DNA from: Thiotrichaceae bacterium
Lineage (GTDB): Bacteria > Pseudomonadota > Gammaproteobacteria > Thiotrichales > Thiotrichaceae
Assembly: GCA_027008665.1 (NCBI GenBank)
Contig: JALVEA010000078.1
Span: 1 to 15,239 of the forward strand
Direction: 5' to 3'
Length of the DNA stretch: 15,239 nt
The notes beneath the pieces were generated by a model, which did not search any database, was not told where the DNA came from, and saw only the letters and a list, made by a program, of their open reading frames with translations. Both the position numbers and the translations under genes were made by a program. Every line of letters begins with the position of its first letter. The stretch's first letter is position 1. Shown piece after piece: positions 14,802 to 15,239 of this stretch.

Positions 14802-14922
14802 CAGCAAGAATCTTAGGCGGAAGAGACTTAGAAGAAGTTTGAGTGTAACCTTTGATTCTTGCTGATAGTAGGGGTTATTATTCATAACCCCTAGAGGTGC
14901 AGGTCATTATAAATCACCGCAC
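14802..14922. ncRNA. Three-hairpin array, candidate structured RNA or leader element
   Basis: This gene-free stretch holds three successive inverted repeats. (1) CAGCAAGAATC (14802-14812) pairs perfectly with GATTCTTGCTG (14854-14864) across a 41-base purine-rich loop. (2) TAGGGGTTAT (14869-14878) pairs with ATAACCCCTA (14884-14893) across a 5-base loop. (3) GTGC-A-GGT (14897-14904) pairs with ACC-GCAC (14916-14922) with a bulged A. It sits between a minus-strand lipoprotein gene and the plus-strand LptM-like gene. It could be a leader of either, an independent small RNA, or a repeat element. I recognise no known riboswitch, and no U-run marks an end. Confidence 0.45.
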
Positions 14923-15014
14923 AGAGGGTCAGAGCTGAACAGTTAGAAAAAGTTCCTAAAAATATAAATTTTTTTTATTGTGTGGTTAATAAATATAGGA
15001 AGAAAGCATTATCG

Positions 15015-15218
15015 ATGCCCTTTATACTGCCTTTTTTATTATTTGCTAGAGATATCAGCGTGAAACCTTTTCTGTTTAAAAATATTTGTTGGGGCAACTG
15101 GTTGTTTTTCATTATTGTTACCTTTTTATTTGTGATTAGCCTATTAAGTGCCTGTGGCAACAAGGCGGCTCTTTATCTTCCTGATAAACCCTCTAAAATA
15201 ACAAAGACTAAAGACTAA
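15015..15218 (+). CDS. lptM: LptM (YifL)-like small lipoprotein
   Basis: LptM is a small outer-membrane lipoprotein that helps oxidative maturation of the LPS translocon LptD. The recognisable core is a hydrophobic signal (NWLFFIIVTFLFVISLLSAC) followed by CGNKAALYLPDKPSK, matching the E. coli pattern CGLKGPLYFPP. The mature part is only about 21 residues. The start is uncertain. The ATG at 15015 (67 residues, with AGGAAG at 14998-15003, 11 bases away) leaves an odd N-terminal extension before the signal. A GTG at 14982 would be longer still. A TTG at 15102 behind GGGG (15091-15094) would give a minimal lipoprotein. In relatives lysA follows; here the window ends 21 bases after the stop. Confidence 0.75.
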   Translation: MPFILPFLLFARDISVKPFLFKNICWGNWLFFIIVTFLFVISLLSACGNKAALYLPDKPSKITKTKD

Positions 15219-15239
15219 AAAACCTAATCATAATCTTTC

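Noticed and set aside
14897..14940. Lysine riboswitch (GAGGTGC start resembling the L-box)
   Set aside because: Only a short AGAGGTGC-like piece fits. The conserved five-helix junction and later L-box motifs are missing.
14975..15163. 62-codon minus-strand frame opposite the LptM-like gene
   Set aside because: No ribosome binding site or homology signs. The opposite strand has a clear lipobox and LptM-like CGNKAALYLP motif.
1..15239. CRISPR array, tRNA or rRNA genes, integrase or prophage genes
   Set aside because: No regularly spaced repeats, cloverleaf-like sequences, rRNA signatures or phage/integrase motifs were seen in any part of the window.

Overview
The window reads as a chromosomal segment of a low-GC (roughly 38-40% by eye) Gram-negative gammaproteobacterium. 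The clearest signs are a Kdo transferase (waaA), BamB, an E. coli-length HisS, the run rlmN-pilW/pilF-rodZ-hisS-yfgM-bamB, a PabB of the PIKGT type and a YifL/LptM-like lipoprotein. The PilF/PilW homologue suggests type IV pili. An Rpn-family nuclease gene, and a TTCCCACG...CGTGGGAA repeat of a kind I associate with sulfur-oxidising Thiotrichales (Beggiatoa-like genomes), make that order a reasonable guess, but nothing here proves it.

Layout. Positions 1-444 hold no intact gene: a short C-terminal tail of an open frame that looks Rpn-like, a possible gene remnant, and a repeat-rich patch. Positions 445-2160 (minus) encode an MltD-like lytic transglycosylase lipoprotein with an unusually long, very basic, repetitive linker. 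Diverging from it are waaA, a membrane-anchored SPOR protein and a YcbX-like MOSC protein without a ferredoxin domain (2308-5042, plus). pabB (5045-6451, minus) faces away from a 47-residue membrane protein (6612-6755, plus), which ends at a good hairpin terminator.

The block 6892-13888 (minus) is a remodelled version of the classic gammaproteobacterial housekeeping cluster. Transcription order is rlmN, pilW/pilF, rodZ, hisS, yfgM, bamB, then an Rpn-family PD-(D/E)XK nuclease gene. Compared with the familiar order ndk-rlmN-pilW-rodZ-ispG-hisS-yfgM-bamB-der, ndk is absent upstream, ispG is missing between rodZ and hisS, and an rpn gene sits where der usually lies. Spacings of 5-19 bases suggest tight co-transcription, except for a 122-base gap before rodZ that carries a strong AT-rich dyad.

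The last part holds a second SPOR protein, this time a lipoprotein with an Asn/Thr/Ser repeat linker (14169-14738, minus). Next is a gene-free stretch with three successive hairpins (14802-14922) that looks like a structured RNA or regulatory element, and then an LptM-like lipoprotein (plus), which in relatives precedes lysA; any lysA would lie beyond the window.

Most genes serve the cell envelope: peptidoglycan turnover and septal binding (MltD-like, two SPOR proteins), LPS core (WaaA) and its transport (LptM), outer-membrane assembly (BamB, YfgM), cell shape (RodZ) and pili (PilW/PilF). I did not find a wholly new multi-gene system. The best leads are the hairpin array, the rpn insertion in the bam operon, the repetitive MltD linker and the 47-residue membrane protein.
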